This document shows, piece after piece, positions 1 to 9,000 of a stretch of 64,000 nucleotides of DNA (positions are counted from its first letter, which is position 1; every line of letters begins with the position of its first letter). Made by a program: the position numbers and the translations under genes. A model generated the notes under the pieces. The model made no database searches and had not been told where the DNA came from. It saw only the letters and a list, made by a program, of their open reading frames with translations. This DNA is from Imperialibacter sp965651695. GTDB taxonomy: Bacteria; Bacteroidota; Bacteroidia; Cytophagales; Cyclobacteriaceae. The stretch covers positions 1-64,000 of the forward strand of contig CBFGTI010000006.1 in assembly GCA_965651695.1 (NCBI GenBank), read 5' to 3'.

Positions 1-20
1 AGACCCGCCAACGCACTGGG

Positions 21-965
21 CTATCTCCCCAACCACACCGGCTTTGTCTCTGCCTCGTGTGCTTTGCCTATAATGTCGCGGTACAGCTCGGGCCGGCGTG
101 CTTTGCGGTAGCGGTAGCCGCCCGCTTTTTCCAGCTTGTCGTCGGTGATGGTGGCAATAGCGATGTCGTCCTCAAAACTCCGTATTTCGGTTACTATGTC
201 GCCGTAGGGGTCAAGTATCATTGAGTTGCCGTTTTTGAGATGCTCGCCGTCGTAGCCAATCGGATTGGTGTAAACATAATACACCCCGTTGTCGTATGCC
301 CTGGCTGGCAACCACCGCAGCAGCCAGCTTCGGCCCTTGGGCCCATCAAACTCCATTCGCAAGGGCACCGGATCGGTGTGGCGGTTTTGCCAAAGTGCAT
401 CGTCGACGTAGCCCCGGCCGGGCATGGCAGAAGGCGTGCAGCAGGTAACATGCGGGGCAAAAATTACCTCTGCCCCAAGGAGCACCGTGGCTCGCACGTT
501 TTCTATTACGTTGTTGTCGTAGCAAATGAGCATGCCGCACTTCCAGCCCACCAGGTCAAACACCACGTATTCGTTTCCGGCACTCAGGTATTGGCTTATG
601 AACGGGTGGATTTTGCGGAATTTGGCAATAACGCCACTGCGATCCACGCACACATAGGTGTTGTATAGCTTGTCGCCCTCAATTTCCACCAGGCCCGCCA
701 AAACCGGGATGCCGTATTTTTCCGAAATCCGTATCAGTTCGTTGCAAATACGACCGCCCGGAACCTCCTCGGCTACTTTCACAACATCCTCCCTACTCAG
801 GTTTTTCAAAAAGGTGTATGCTGTAGCCGACATTTCGTGGAAACTAATTACCTGCGCACCCTGGCGAGCTGCTTTTTCAGTAAGCTTTTCTATTACCGAC
901 AGGTTGTAAACTTTGTCGCCGTCTTTTGGCTCAAATTGGGCCACCGCAATTTTAAGAGTTCTCAC
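21..965 (-). CDS. Nitrilase-superfamily carbon-nitrogen hydrolase
   Basis: A 314-residue cytoplasmic amidohydrolase of the nitrilase superfamily, which hydrolyses amide or nitrile carbon-nitrogen bonds through a Glu-Lys-Cys triad. The candidate triad is Glu44 in SFHEMSA, Lys118 in KFRKIHP and Cys148 in GMLICYD, and the length is normal for a single-domain member. No signal peptide is seen. The substrate cannot be read from the sequence; N-carbamoylputrescine amidase-like and omega-amidase-like enzymes share this fold. It lies downstream of the NagB-LmbE gene on the same strand, about 260 bp away and behind a hairpin, so it is probably a separate unit. Family is confident, substrate is not. 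Confidence 0.88.
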   Translation of the reverse strand: MRTLKIAVAQFEPKDGDKVYNLSVIEKLTEKAARQGAQVISFHEMSATAYTFLKNLSREDVVKVAEEVPGGRICNELIRISEKYGIPVLAGLVEIEGDKLYNTYVCVDRSGVIAKFRKIHPFISQYLSAGNEYVVFDLVGWKCGMLICYDNNVIENVRATVLLGAEVIFAPHVTCCTPSAMPGRGYVDDALWQNRHTDPVPLRMEFDGPKGRSWLLRWLPARAYDNGVYYVYTNPIGYDGEHLKNGNSMILDPYGDIVTEIRSFEDDIAIATITDDKLEKAGGYRYRKARRPELYRDIIGKAHEAETKPVWLGR

Positions 966-1139
966 GTCAGTTCCGGATTTGGTTCTGTGATGTTAACAAA
1001 AAGATTGAAAAGCCGGGAAACGTTCCCCAAGTTTTATGCAATGGCGCAGCAGACGCTGAGGCCTCCCTCGGTAACAGCTGCCGCTTCGGCTAACGTATGA
1101 TGCCTGAAGCGAAAAATGAATGCAGCTGAAGGTAAGAGA

Positions 1140-1165
1140 ATCGGGAACCGCTGCCGGTTCCCGAT
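1140..1165 (-). terminator. Hairpin downstream of nagB
   Basis: A perfect 10-bp stem (ATCGGGAACC with GGTTCCCGAT) around a 6-nt loop lies just after the stop codon of the minus-strand NagB gene. On that strand it is followed only by a weak pyrimidine tract (TCTCTT), so it is a plausible but not canonical terminator or 3' end stabiliser. Confidence 0.4.
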
Positions 1166-1224
1166 CAATTGAAAGTTACCAAAAACTATTGAACTTTAAA
1201 CGCACACTTCCACTTTTCAAACGC

Positions 1225-3186
1225 CTAGAAATAATATCTTCTAAAAGCCTCAATGGCTTCATATTCTGCCAAACCAAGCAAATCGTACAGCCGGGCCGTG
1301 TCATGATTCCGGTCCTCAGCCCGCTGCCAGAATTCCCTCACATCGTGGCCCGGGAACACCGCCGAGTCTTTCTGCGACTGGTGCTTGAATATTGCACGCC
1401 GCTTTCTCAACAGCTCGTCGGGGCTGATCGGAACGGCCATATCGATGTTTTCTATCTCCCACTCCTGCCATGCGCCACGGTATAGCCACACCCGGCAGTC
1501 GTCGAGCCATCTTTCGCCCTTCAACGAATCTATTGCCTGAAAAATGGCATCAAGACACACCCGGTGCGTACCATGGGGATCGGACAGGTCGCCAGCGGCA
1601 TATATTTGGTGTGGTTTTACTCTTTGAAGCAAATCGGCAATAATCCGGATGTCTTCTTCGCCGATTGGTTTTTTGCGAATTTTGCCCGTTTCGTAGAAAG
1701 GCAGGTCAAGAAAATGCATTTGTTCGTCGGGAAGGCCCACGTAGCGTGCACCGGCTTTTGCCTCTGAGCGGCGTATCAGCCCCTTGATTTTCAACACCTC
1801 GGGCGTATCCACCTCTCCCGGCTTTTTCTTCTTCAGTATCTCCTTCACCCTCTTGTAAAGGTCTGTCTCCTGCGTTTTTGCATAGCCGAAATCTTTGCCT
1901 AAATCCATGAAGAAATCGGCAAAACGCACCACATCATCATCAAAAACAGCAATGTTGCCGGAAGTTTGATAAGCCACATGTACTTCATGGCCTTGATCCA
2001 CAAGCCTTATGAACGTGCCCCCCATACTTATCACGTCGTCGTCGGGGTGAGGGCTAAAAATGATCGCTCGTTTCTTAGCCGGCAGCGCTCTTTCTGGCCT
2101 GTGGGTGTCGTCGGCATTAGGTTTGCCGCCGGGCCAGCCTGTTATGGTATGCTGCAGCTCGTTAAAAAGTCTGATGTTGATTTGGTACGCCGGGCCGTGC
2201 TCGGTTACCAGGTCGCTCATACCATGCTCGGTATAGTCACGCTCGGTAAGCTTCAGAATCGGTTTTTCCAGCTTCTGACACAACCAAACCACAGCTTTTT
2301 TGGTGATGTAGCTGTCCCACTTGATCTCGCCAACAAGCCATGGAGTTTTAATACGGGTAAGCTCAGCCGAAGCTGAAACATCAATATAGATGGTGGTATT
2401 GGGGTGGCGCTGCAAATAGGTGGCCGGCACTTGCTCCGATACCTCGCCTTCAATGGTGCGGGCTATTACTTTGGCTTTTCCTTCGCCCCAGGCCATCAAT
2501 ATGATGCGCTTCGCATTCATAATAGTGCCTACGCCCATTGTAATGGCATGGCGTGGTACGTTTTCCTGCGCGAAAAAATCGCTCGCCGCATCTACCCGAG
2601 TAATGTGATCGAGGGTAATCATACGGGTGGGCGACGAAATGGAGGAGCCCGGCTCGTTGAAGCCGATATGCCCCGTGCGACCGATACCCAGCACCTGAAT
2701 GTCAATTCCACCAGCCCTCTTTATCTTTTCCTCGTACCCTCTGCAGTATTCATAAACTTTTTCCTTTGGCACGGTGCCATCCGGAATGTTTACATTGGCC
2801 ATGTCTATATCTACATGGTCAAACAGGTATTCCTTCATAAATCGCACATAACTCTGGAGCTCGTTTGGCTCCATAGGAAAATACTCGTCGAGGTTGAAGG
2901 TGACAACGTTTTTGAAGCTAAGTCCCTCCTCCCTGTGCATCCTTACCAGTTGGTTGTATACCTGCGTGGGTGTCGACCCCGTGGCCAGCCCCAGCACGCA
3001 CTTCTCGCCCCGGCCGGCTTTCTCCCTGATCAGGTCGGCTATTTCGTTGGCTACCACCAGTGAAGCTTGCTGGCTGGTAGCTAAAATTTCTGTCGGAATC
3101 TTTTCGAATCGGGTGAGTTCGTTCTTGTCCACCGTTCTTATTTCGGGTAGATCAGCAAAGTCTTTTCCTGGATTGGTCTTGTGCAT
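1225..3186 (-). CDS. nagB: Glucosamine-6-phosphate deaminase fused to LmbE/PIG-L domain
   Basis: A 653-residue two-domain protein. Residues about 25-310 form a NagB-type glucosamine-6-phosphate deaminase/isomerase domain, with the sugar-phosphate loop GLATGSTP (66-73), Asp100 in NLDEYF and the block GIGRTGHIGFNEPG (167-180). Residues about 370-640 form an LmbE/PIG-L N-deacetylase-like domain with the zinc motif PHPDDD (379-384). This fusion is common in Bacteroidota. Expected reaction: glucosamine 6-phosphate to fructose 6-phosphate plus ammonia in amino-sugar catabolism; the LmbE half might deacetylate an N-acetylated precursor. Oddity: the Asp of the E. coli GNDGH motif (Asp141) is Thr171 here, while His173 and Glu178 are kept. 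Divergent from the antiporter gene. Confidence 0.9.
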   Translation of the reverse strand: MHKTNPGKDFADLPEIRTVDKNELTRFEKIPTEILATSQQASLVVANEIADLIREKAGRGEKCVLGLATGSTPTQVYNQLVRMHREEGLSFKNVVTFNLDEYFPMEPNELQSYVRFMKEYLFDHVDIDMANVNIPDGTVPKEKVYEYCRGYEEKIKRAGGIDIQVLGIGRTGHIGFNEPGSSISSPTRMITLDHITRVDAASDFFAQENVPRHAITMGVGTIMNAKRIILMAWGEGKAKVIARTIEGEVSEQVPATYLQRHPNTTIYIDVSASAELTRIKTPWLVGEIKWDSYITKKAVVWLCQKLEKPILKLTERDYTEHGMSDLVTEHGPAYQINIRLFNELQHTITGWPGGKPNADDTHRPERALPAKKRAIIFSPHPDDDVISMGGTFIRLVDQGHEVHVAYQTSGNIAVFDDDVVRFADFFMDLGKDFGYAKTQETDLYKRVKEILKKKKPGEVDTPEVLKIKGLIRRSEAKAGARYVGLPDEQMHFLDLPFYETGKIRKKPIGEEDIRIIADLLQRVKPHQIYAAGDLSDPHGTHRVCLDAIFQAIDSLKGERWLDDCRVWLYRGAWQEWEIENIDMAVPISPDELLRKRRAIFKHQSQKDSAVFPGHDVREFWQRAEDRNHDTARLYDLLGLAEYEAIEAFRRYYF

Positions 3187-3494
3187 CGTGGTGTCGTTTT
3201 ATATCAAAACTTTGGCAAGATAATAAAAATGTGTGCGCACACAAAATGATTTTGAAGCATTTTTTATTAATCTTGATTTCCGTTGCAGCCGCAGCGGTTG
3301 CGGGCGGTAAATGCAGCAAGTGGCCCATCGGCTGCCGAAGAACCCGCTGCTCCATCGCGGCTTTGGCTACCGACCGTGGTTGGCGAAACATGAGCTAGAA
3401 TTTTGCAAACGCTGGCCGACCGGAAGATTTTCGACCTGATCCCTTTTTATAGCCCATTATTTTGCTGATTTTTCCCCTTTGATCATCCCTTTTT
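3187..3494. other. Divergent intergenic region, nagB / antiporter
   Basis: About 308 bp between two divergent genes. It holds the probable nagB promoter and palindrome described separately. I saw no gene in the rest, and no clear TAnnTTTG box for the antiporter. Confidence 0.5.
3215..3246 (-). promoter_or_regulatory. Probable nagB promoter with 14-bp palindromic operator
   Basis: On the minus strand a TTTTG element (3242-3246) and a degenerate -7-like box TATCTTGC (3215-3222) are 19 nt apart, which is the spacing of Bacteroidota promoters. Between them lies the perfect 14-bp palindrome TGTGTGCGCACACA (3230-3243), about 44 bp upstream of the NagB start. A repressor bound there would block this promoter. 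The regulator is unknown. Confidence 0.5.
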
Positions 3495-4667
3495 ATGCAT
3501 TTACCAATTCTACTTACCATCGGCATCATATTCGGCGTTACCATAGTGGTGGTAATTATCTGCAACTTCCTCAAAATACCTTACCTGATTGGTTTTTTGC
3601 TCACCGGCATTGTAGTGAGTCCCGCTACCTTCGGCATACTGGACGAGTCGACCGAGGTAGAAGTGTTTGCAGAAATAGGCGTTATCCTACTGCTGTTTAC
3701 CGTCGGCCTTGAATTCTCGATAAAAAATCTGCTGAAGATAAAAAGGTATGTGCTGGTGGGCGGGTCGCTGCAGGTTCTTTTTACTATTGCACTTTCTGCC
3801 CTTCTTACCGGGCTGCTTGGAATTGAACTGAAGCAGGCGATCTTCTTCGGATTTATCGTTGCCTGCAGCAGCACGGCCATTGTTATAAAACAACTGCAGG
3901 ATCGCATTGAAATACCCACCGATCACGGAAAGCTTGTACTTGCAATTTTGCTTTTTCAGGATATCGCCATAGTGCCAATGATGCTCCTGTTACCGATACT
4001 CTCGGGCCAAAGCACAAATTGGCTGGTGGAGCTGGGCATATTGATCTTTAAGCTGGCAGCGCTTGCCGCAGGAGCCGTAGTGGTAGCCAGGTATGTTATC
4101 CCGCCTTTTTTAATACAAGTGATGAAAACAAAAAGCCAGGAGGTGTTCCTTATCGCCACTATTTTTCTTGTGGCAATGATTACCACGCTTACCTCCTACC
4201 TTGGTCTTTCGCTTGCCCTGGGCGCCTTTATTGCGGGGCTTATTGTAGCCGAAACAGACTATAACCGACTCGCTATCAGCTGTTTTCTTCCGTTTCGCTA
4301 TGTTTTCATCAGCTTTTTCTTTATTTCTATGGGTATGCTTATGGACTACCGTATTTTCATGGAATACCCGCTGCTGATCGCTTCCGGTGTATTACTTGTT
4401 GTGGCGCTAAAATTTAGCGGTGCTTTTGCTGCAGGCAAAGCGCTTGGCGTGCCTAACCAAACAGCGGTACTCTCGTCGCTGATGATTATGCAGATCGGTG
4501 AGTTCTCGTTTATACTGGCTAAAGAAGGATTTTCCTATGGCCTCATTTCCGAAACAAACTACAAGGTATTTATACCGGTTGCGATCATCACCATGGCCAT
4601 CACTCCTTTCGTCACCCAGAATGCGTCTCGTATTTCAACACTTTTCCTCAAGCCTAAAACTGCATGA
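3495..4667 (+). CDS. KefB-type cation:proton antiporter (CPA2), no RCK domain
   Basis: A 390-residue inner-membrane protein of the monovalent cation:proton antiporter-2 (Kef/CPA2) family, with roughly 12 hydrophobic helices across its full length. Family members exchange K+ or Na+ for protons. It ends right after the membrane domain, so it lacks the cytoplasmic TrkA-N/RCK domain that makes KefB and KefC about 600 residues long. The start at 3495 places the first helix at the N-terminus; an overlapping frame starting at 3479 is a shadow. Its stop overlaps the start of the glutaredoxin-like gene (ATGA), so the two are probably translated together. Ion specificity cannot be told from the sequence. 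Confidence 0.88.
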   Translation: MHLPILLTIGIIFGVTIVVVIICNFLKIPYLIGFLLTGIVVSPATFGILDESTEVEVFAEIGVILLLFTVGLEFSIKNLLKIKRYVLVGGSLQVLFTIALSALLTGLLGIELKQAIFFGFIVACSSTAIVIKQLQDRIEIPTDHGKLVLAILLFQDIAIVPMMLLLPILSGQSTNWLVELGILIFKLAALAAGAVVVARYVIPPFLIQVMKTKSQEVFLIATIFLVAMITTLTSYLGLSLALGAFIAGLIVAETDYNRLAISCFLPFRYVFISFFFISMGMLMDYRIFMEYPLLIASGVLLVVALKFSGAFAAGKALGVPNQTAVLSSLMIMQIGEFSFILAKEGFSYGLISETNYKVFIPVAIITMAITPFVTQNASRISTLFLKPKTA

Positions 4668-4912
4668 GTATCAAACCCAGATTATATGGTGTCGATTGGT
4701 GCCCGAAAACCTCAGGCTTTCGAAACTTCTTTCAAAGCGAATGGATCGACTTTGAATTTATAGATATTGAAAGTGACCCCAGCGGCATGGAGGCTGTAAA
4801 AGAAATGAACGGGGGCAAGGTTAAGTTTCCTATGGTTGTATTAGGCGACGACAAACTAAAAAACCCTCCCATAGAAAAGCTACGGGAGAGTTTGAAGAAG
4901 GCGGGGTTATGA
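4664..4912 (+). CDS. Glutaredoxin-like thioredoxin-fold protein, single-cysteine CPKT motif
   Basis: An 82-residue thioredoxin-fold protein resembling glutaredoxin/NrdH. The N-terminal strand leads into WCPKT with Cys13 at the active-site position; the second cysteine of the usual CPYC motif is replaced by threonine, so only monothiol chemistry is possible. The cis-proline loop is KFPMVV. It starts inside the stop codon of the antiporter gene (4-bp ATGA overlap), which points to coupled expression and perhaps redox control of the transporter (inference). Bacteroidota often lack glutathione, so the reductant is uncertain. Family confident, role unknown. Confidence 0.8.
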   Translation: MSIKPRLYGVDWCPKTSGFRNFFQSEWIDFEFIDIESDPSGMEAVKEMNGGKVKFPMVVLGDDKLKNPPIEKLRESLKKAGL

Positions 4913-5019
4913 GTCTGTGGGTCAGTAGTCCGTTAGTCGATGGGTCGGTCGGTGTGAAATTGACCTGAAAGGCCTAATGACGCACTGACTTAAAGACCTA
5001 AAGACTCTACTACGGGCTC

Positions 5020-7677
5020 CTATTCGTATTTCAAATTGTCTATCGGATTAGATTTTGCTGCCTTGAAAGACTGTAAACTTACCGTGAGCAGGCCAATGAA
5101 TGCCACCATCAAGCTGGCAATGATAAAAGTACCCGCACCCAACGGTATTCGGTAGGCGAAATCGTTGAGCCATTCTTCCATTGCCAGCCACGCTAGCGGC
5201 ACAGCTACTATAATGGACACAAGCAGGAGCATCGAAAATTCGGAGAAAAGCAGCTTCACGAGGCCGGGTACGCTGGCCCCCAGCACTTTTCTGATCCCCA
5301 GTTCTTTCTTCCGGCGTTCGGCGGTATAGGCTGAAAGTCCGAACAGTCCAAGGCAGCCGACGAAGACAGCCAGACCGGCAAAAATTGTGAATACAGCCCC
5401 AAGCCTGGTCTCCGCCCTGTACTTTGCATCGAACGATTGATCGAGGAAGTGATACTCGAACGGGATGCTTCCTGCCACTGATTTCCATATTTCTTCAATT
5501 TCGGTCAAAGCTTGCCTGATATCTCCGCTTTGGACACGAAGCGACATATTGTCGGCCGAGTATTTGCTCACGTACAACAACACCGGCATCACTTCGTTGC
5601 GCAATGATTCAAAATGGAAGTCCTTCAACACACCAACTATCGTCCATTCATTTCGTCCCTCAAATGCGAAGTCTCCTGCAATTTGCAACTTGCGCCCCAC
5701 CGGATCGTCGAATCCGAATCGTTTAACTGCGGTCTCGTTAATCAGGATTCCCGTAGAGTCGCTTGGCATGGCGATGTCAAAATTTCTTCCCTGTACTACC
5801 TTCATATTAAAAGTTTCCACATAGTCGAAATCCACGGCCCAGGCCTGGCAGGAAACAGCCTGATCGATGCTGTTATTTTCCTTCGGCACAAAAGGGGAGT
5901 CGGATCGCGAGTCACTCATTGGATAGAAATTGGAGAGGGAGGCGGACCGGATGCCGGATGTTTTAAGAAGTTCACGCTTCAGCACCTGCCCCCTGGCACC
6001 GAGATTCGATACGTTGTTGAGGATAACAACCTGTTCCTTATCAAAACCGATGTCTTTCGTTTGCGTGTACTGCAACTGCCTGTATACGGTAAGTGAGCCA
6101 ATTATAAGCACCAACGATGTAGCAAATTGGAATACAACCAGGATGTTTCTGAACCAGCTCGCCTTTTGTCCCGACTGATAGGACCCCTTGAGAACCTGTG
6201 TAGGCTGGAACTTCGACAAGTAAAACGCTGGGTAAAGCCCTGCCATAACCCCAATAACCACCACTGCCAATACGAGGTACACCCACACCGTTGAACTGTT
6301 CCACAACAGGTAGTTGACGTTCTTTTCAGTGAACTGGTTGAAAGACGGAAGCAGCAGTATTACAATGAGCGTAGCGATGATGCTGGCCAACAGAGCGTAA
6401 AGTATTGATTCGGTAATAAACTGACCTATTAGCTGACTCCTCACCGATCCCATGACTTTCCTCATGCCCACTTCTTTTGCTCGTATGGAGGCTCTCGCAG
6501 TCGAAAGATTCATAAAATTGATACAGGCAATGATGAGAATAAAAGCAGCAATAGCGCTGAAGATGTAGACGTATTCTATGTTTCCGTTGGCCTCGAACTC
6601 AACGGCGAGATTGGATTTCAAGTGGATATCAGCAACCGGCTGAAGGTAGTAGTGGATCCTGCTCCCGTTGGCCATCATTTCTTCGTAGGTGGTGCCCACC
6701 ATTTCACGAAGCTGCGGTCCGAAATATTTTTCGTATACCGATTCGAATTTCGCTTCAAGGCCTGCCTTGTCATTCTTTTCGTTTAGCTTAAAATAAGTGT
6801 AGTAGTTGTTGCTCAGCCACACGAGGTTATTCTGCCGGTCGTGCTCCATCGACAGCAGCATTTGCGGATGAAAGTGGCTATTGTCGGGAATATCAGCATA
6901 TACAGCTGCTACCTTCACCGTCAACCACCCGTCCAACTCGAGGCTCTCTCCTACAGGATCTTCGTCTCCGAAAATTCTTTTTGCCGAAGACTCCGACAAC
7001 ACCACTGTATTTGGCTGACTAATGGCCTCGTTGAGAGAGCCGTACCGGGTAGGAAACTGAAAAATATCGAGCATCTGCTGGGTGGCGTAATAGATTTCCC
7101 GCTGCTTATGATAGATACCATCCCTTTTTACCAGCCCGGTTCCATACCTCCGCATCTTACCGGCCTTTTCAATCTCAGGGAAGTCTTTCTGAAATGCTTC
7201 CGCCATGGGAGCCGGGGCCACCGGAAAATTGAATTGGTTGTCATTAAATCTCAAATCGGAAGCGACACGGTATATCCTTTCATATTCAGGATGAAACTTG
7301 TCATAGCTGAGCTCGTCGAGCACAAACAGGCTGATGAAAAGACAGGTGGCCAAACCTATGGCAAGGCCACTGATGTTGAGCATGCTGTAGAACCGATACT
7401 TGTTCAGATTTCTGAACGCAATGATGAGGTTAAATCGTAACATAGTCCTTTTATTTGAGTTTTTCTTAAAGCTTTTGAGGGCAAAAGGGCGAAGGAAATG
7501 CAGTACGTGATACCAGTAAATAACAGCCGCCATCCGGGAGCCTTTGCTTACCGCAGTACGCTGATAAAATTCGAACAGGTCGCCCTCAATTTCCTCAAGC
7601 AGCTCTCCCTTGCAGAAGAAGCCGAGAAAACGATTGGCCAACACCGGCGGCAGATGCCTTGCAACATCACCTTTCAT
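5020..7677 (-). CDS. FtsX/MacB-type ABC transporter permease with PadR-linked prefix domain
   Basis: An 885-residue inner-membrane permease. Residues 1-75 form a small prefix domain (EIEGDLFEFYQ) found on Bacteroidota permeases encoded beside PadR regulators. A first helix near residue 100 is followed by a large periplasmic MacB-like domain, a first FtsX domain at about 375-495, a second periplasmic domain, and a second FtsX domain at about 765-880. Such permeases work with a separate ATPase in lipoprotein release or peptide and drug efflux; no ATPase gene is nearby. The start overlaps the PadR stop by 4 bp, so both sit in one operon controlled by the promoter at 8034-8063. Confidence 0.92.
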   Translation of the reverse strand: MKGDVARHLPPVLANRFLGFFCKGELLEEIEGDLFEFYQRTAVSKGSRMAAVIYWYHVLHFLRPFALKSFKKNSNKRTMLRFNLIIAFRNLNKYRFYSMLNISGLAIGLATCLFISLFVLDELSYDKFHPEYERIYRVASDLRFNDNQFNFPVAPAPMAEAFQKDFPEIEKAGKMRRYGTGLVKRDGIYHKQREIYYATQQMLDIFQFPTRYGSLNEAISQPNTVVLSESSAKRIFGDEDPVGESLELDGWLTVKVAAVYADIPDNSHFHPQMLLSMEHDRQNNLVWLSNNYYTYFKLNEKNDKAGLEAKFESVYEKYFGPQLREMVGTTYEEMMANGSRIHYYLQPVADIHLKSNLAVEFEANGNIEYVYIFSAIAAFILIIACINFMNLSTARASIRAKEVGMRKVMGSVRSQLIGQFITESILYALLASIIATLIVILLLPSFNQFTEKNVNYLLWNSSTVWVYLVLAVVVIGVMAGLYPAFYLSKFQPTQVLKGSYQSGQKASWFRNILVVFQFATSLVLIIGSLTVYRQLQYTQTKDIGFDKEQVVILNNVSNLGARGQVLKRELLKTSGIRSASLSNFYPMSDSRSDSPFVPKENNSIDQAVSCQAWAVDFDYVETFNMKVVQGRNFDIAMPSDSTGILINETAVKRFGFDDPVGRKLQIAGDFAFEGRNEWTIVGVLKDFHFESLRNEVMPVLLYVSKYSADNMSLRVQSGDIRQALTEIEEIWKSVAGSIPFEYHFLDQSFDAKYRAETRLGAVFTIFAGLAVFVGCLGLFGLSAYTAERRKKELGIRKVLGASVPGLVKLLFSEFSMLLLVSIIVAVPLAWLAMEEWLNDFAYRIPLGAGTFIIASLMVAFIGLLTVSLQSFKAAKSNPIDNLKYE

Positions 7678-8006
7678 ATCTGTCCCAGATTAAGCTCTGG
7701 CAGCTGGCTCCATAGGTTCACACGCACATCCCTCGAGTCGAGCAAGGCCCTTTTGCCCGAGGCAGTGATTTGAAACACACGCTTGCGGCGCCCTCCCCTT
7801 TCCTGTGTGGCGGCCGTCATTCTGGAAGTTAAATACCCCTTCTCTTCCATGCGGTTGAGTGTGGCATGTACCGCACCAATTGCTGAGCCCCGGCCGGTTT
7901 GTTTCTCCAGTTCGTCTCTTATGGCAAGTCCATAGGCCTCATCTGCCAATAAGCCCACCACCAACAAAACCAACTCTTCAAATTCGCCGAGTACGTCTCC
8001 TTTCAT
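7674..8006 (-). CDS. PadR-family transcriptional repressor
   Basis: A 110-residue PadR-type winged-helix regulator of the short class that dimerises through a C-terminal helix. The block LVLLVVGLLADEAYGLAIRD leads into helix-turn-helix and wing segments ending GRRKRVFQIT. It is the first gene of a two-gene operon, and its stop overlaps the permease start by 4 bp. PadR proteins usually repress their own operon and are released by a small ligand or membrane stress. Two dyads flanking a -7 box just upstream of this gene fit autorepression. The ligand is unknown. Confidence 0.93.
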   Translation of the reverse strand: MKGDVLGEFEELVLLVVGLLADEAYGLAIRDELEKQTGRGSAIGAVHATLNRMEEKGYLTSRMTAATQERGGRRKRVFQITASGKRALLDSRDVRVNLWSQLPELNLGQI

Positions 8007-8011
8007 ATTAC

Positions 8012-8068
8012 TTCTATTTTGTAGAACTTACAGCAAATGTAGAATCATTATTTGTTCTACAAAATAGA
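8012..8068 (-). promoter_or_regulatory. PadR operon promoter with two inverted operators
   Basis: On the minus strand a perfect -7 box TACATTTG (8034-8041) is 18 nt from a -33 TTTG (8060-8063). Two near-identical dyads of the form TTCTA-N5-TAGAA flank the -7 box: 8012-8026 covers the start-site region and 8054-8068 covers the -33 element. The two are also inverted copies of each other over 15 bp. This is the layout expected for repression by a PadR dimer pair. Confidence 0.72.
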
Positions 8069-8140
8069 GTCGATGAAAAATTTTAATTCCCTTCAAGAAC
8101 ATTTAGTTTAGCCGCCCAACTTACAACACTTGCTAACCAA

Positions 8141-8881
8141 ATGATCGTTTTAGGTATTGATATAGGTGGCACCGGCATTAAGGCTGCGCCGGTTGATACA
8201 AAGACCGGAACCTTTACTGACGACAAATTCCGGCTGCCAACACCTTCGCCTGCTACCCCCGAGGCAATTACTGAAAGTGTCAAAGCCATTGTGAAGCATT
8301 TCAATTGGCATGGGATTATTGGCGTGGGGTTTCCCGCAGCAATGAAAGACGACGTGGTGATGACCGCCTCCAACATCGACCAAAGCTGGGTGGGTCTTAA
8401 CGCCGGCAAGGCTATCCAGGACGCTACAGGCTGCCCTACACACCTGATCAATGATGTGGACGCAGCGGGTTTAGCCGAAATGAAGTTTGGTGCCGGCAAA
8501 AAATGTAAAGGTGCTGTAATAATGGTTGCAGCAGGTACGGGTATCGGTTCAGCGCTTTTTTTCAAAAAGAGGCTGTTCCCAAATACCGAGTTGGGCTACA
8601 TCATGGTCAACAACAAATTTGGCGAACATTACGCTTCGGCAAGCATAAAGGAACGTGAAGAATTGGATTGGGATGTGTGGGGAAAGCGGTTCAACGACTA
8701 CCTGAAAAGGCTGGAATTTTTGTTTTGGCCCGATTTGATTATCGTTGGCGGGGGAATTTCAAAAAAGCATGAAGAATTCTTCAGGTATCTCGACCTGAAA
8801 ACAAGGGTGGTGCCTGCAAAACTAAAAAACAACGCCGGAATTATTGGGGCTGCGCTTGCGGCAAAAAAAGAGCTAACGTAA
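8141..8881 (+). CDS. ppgK: Polyphosphate glucokinase (ROK family)
   Basis: A 246-residue cytoplasmic sugar kinase that phosphorylates glucose, most likely with inorganic polyphosphate (ATP is also used by some members). Visible motifs are the phosphate loop DIGGTGIK at the N-terminus, NDVDAAG at the sugar site, GTGIGSALF, and PNTELG, which matches polyphosphate glucokinases. The cysteine-rich zinc motif of ordinary ROK kinases is absent, as expected for this subgroup. It would feed glucose from the nearby starch enzymes into glycolysis. Divergent from the PadR operon with 134 bp between starts. A second, ROK-type glucokinase lies at 29226. Confidence 0.87.
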   Translation: MIVLGIDIGGTGIKAAPVDTKTGTFTDDKFRLPTPSPATPEAITESVKAIVKHFNWHGIIGVGFPAAMKDDVVMTASNIDQSWVGLNAGKAIQDATGCPTHLINDVDAAGLAEMKFGAGKKCKGAVIMVAAGTGIGSALFFKKRLFPNTELGYIMVNNKFGEHYASASIKEREELDWDVWGKRFNDYLKRLEFLFWPDLIIVGGGISKKHEEFFRYLDLKTRVVPAKLKNNAGIIGAALAAKKELT

Positions 8882-9000
8882 TGTAAATGAAGCAGGTGGT
8901 AAAAAAAATGTAATGCAACTTGACTTCTTACATATAGTTGACGAAATTTATTACGTTACCTTCATCCAACGAATCTTTATCATTTTAAATCATCACAGCT

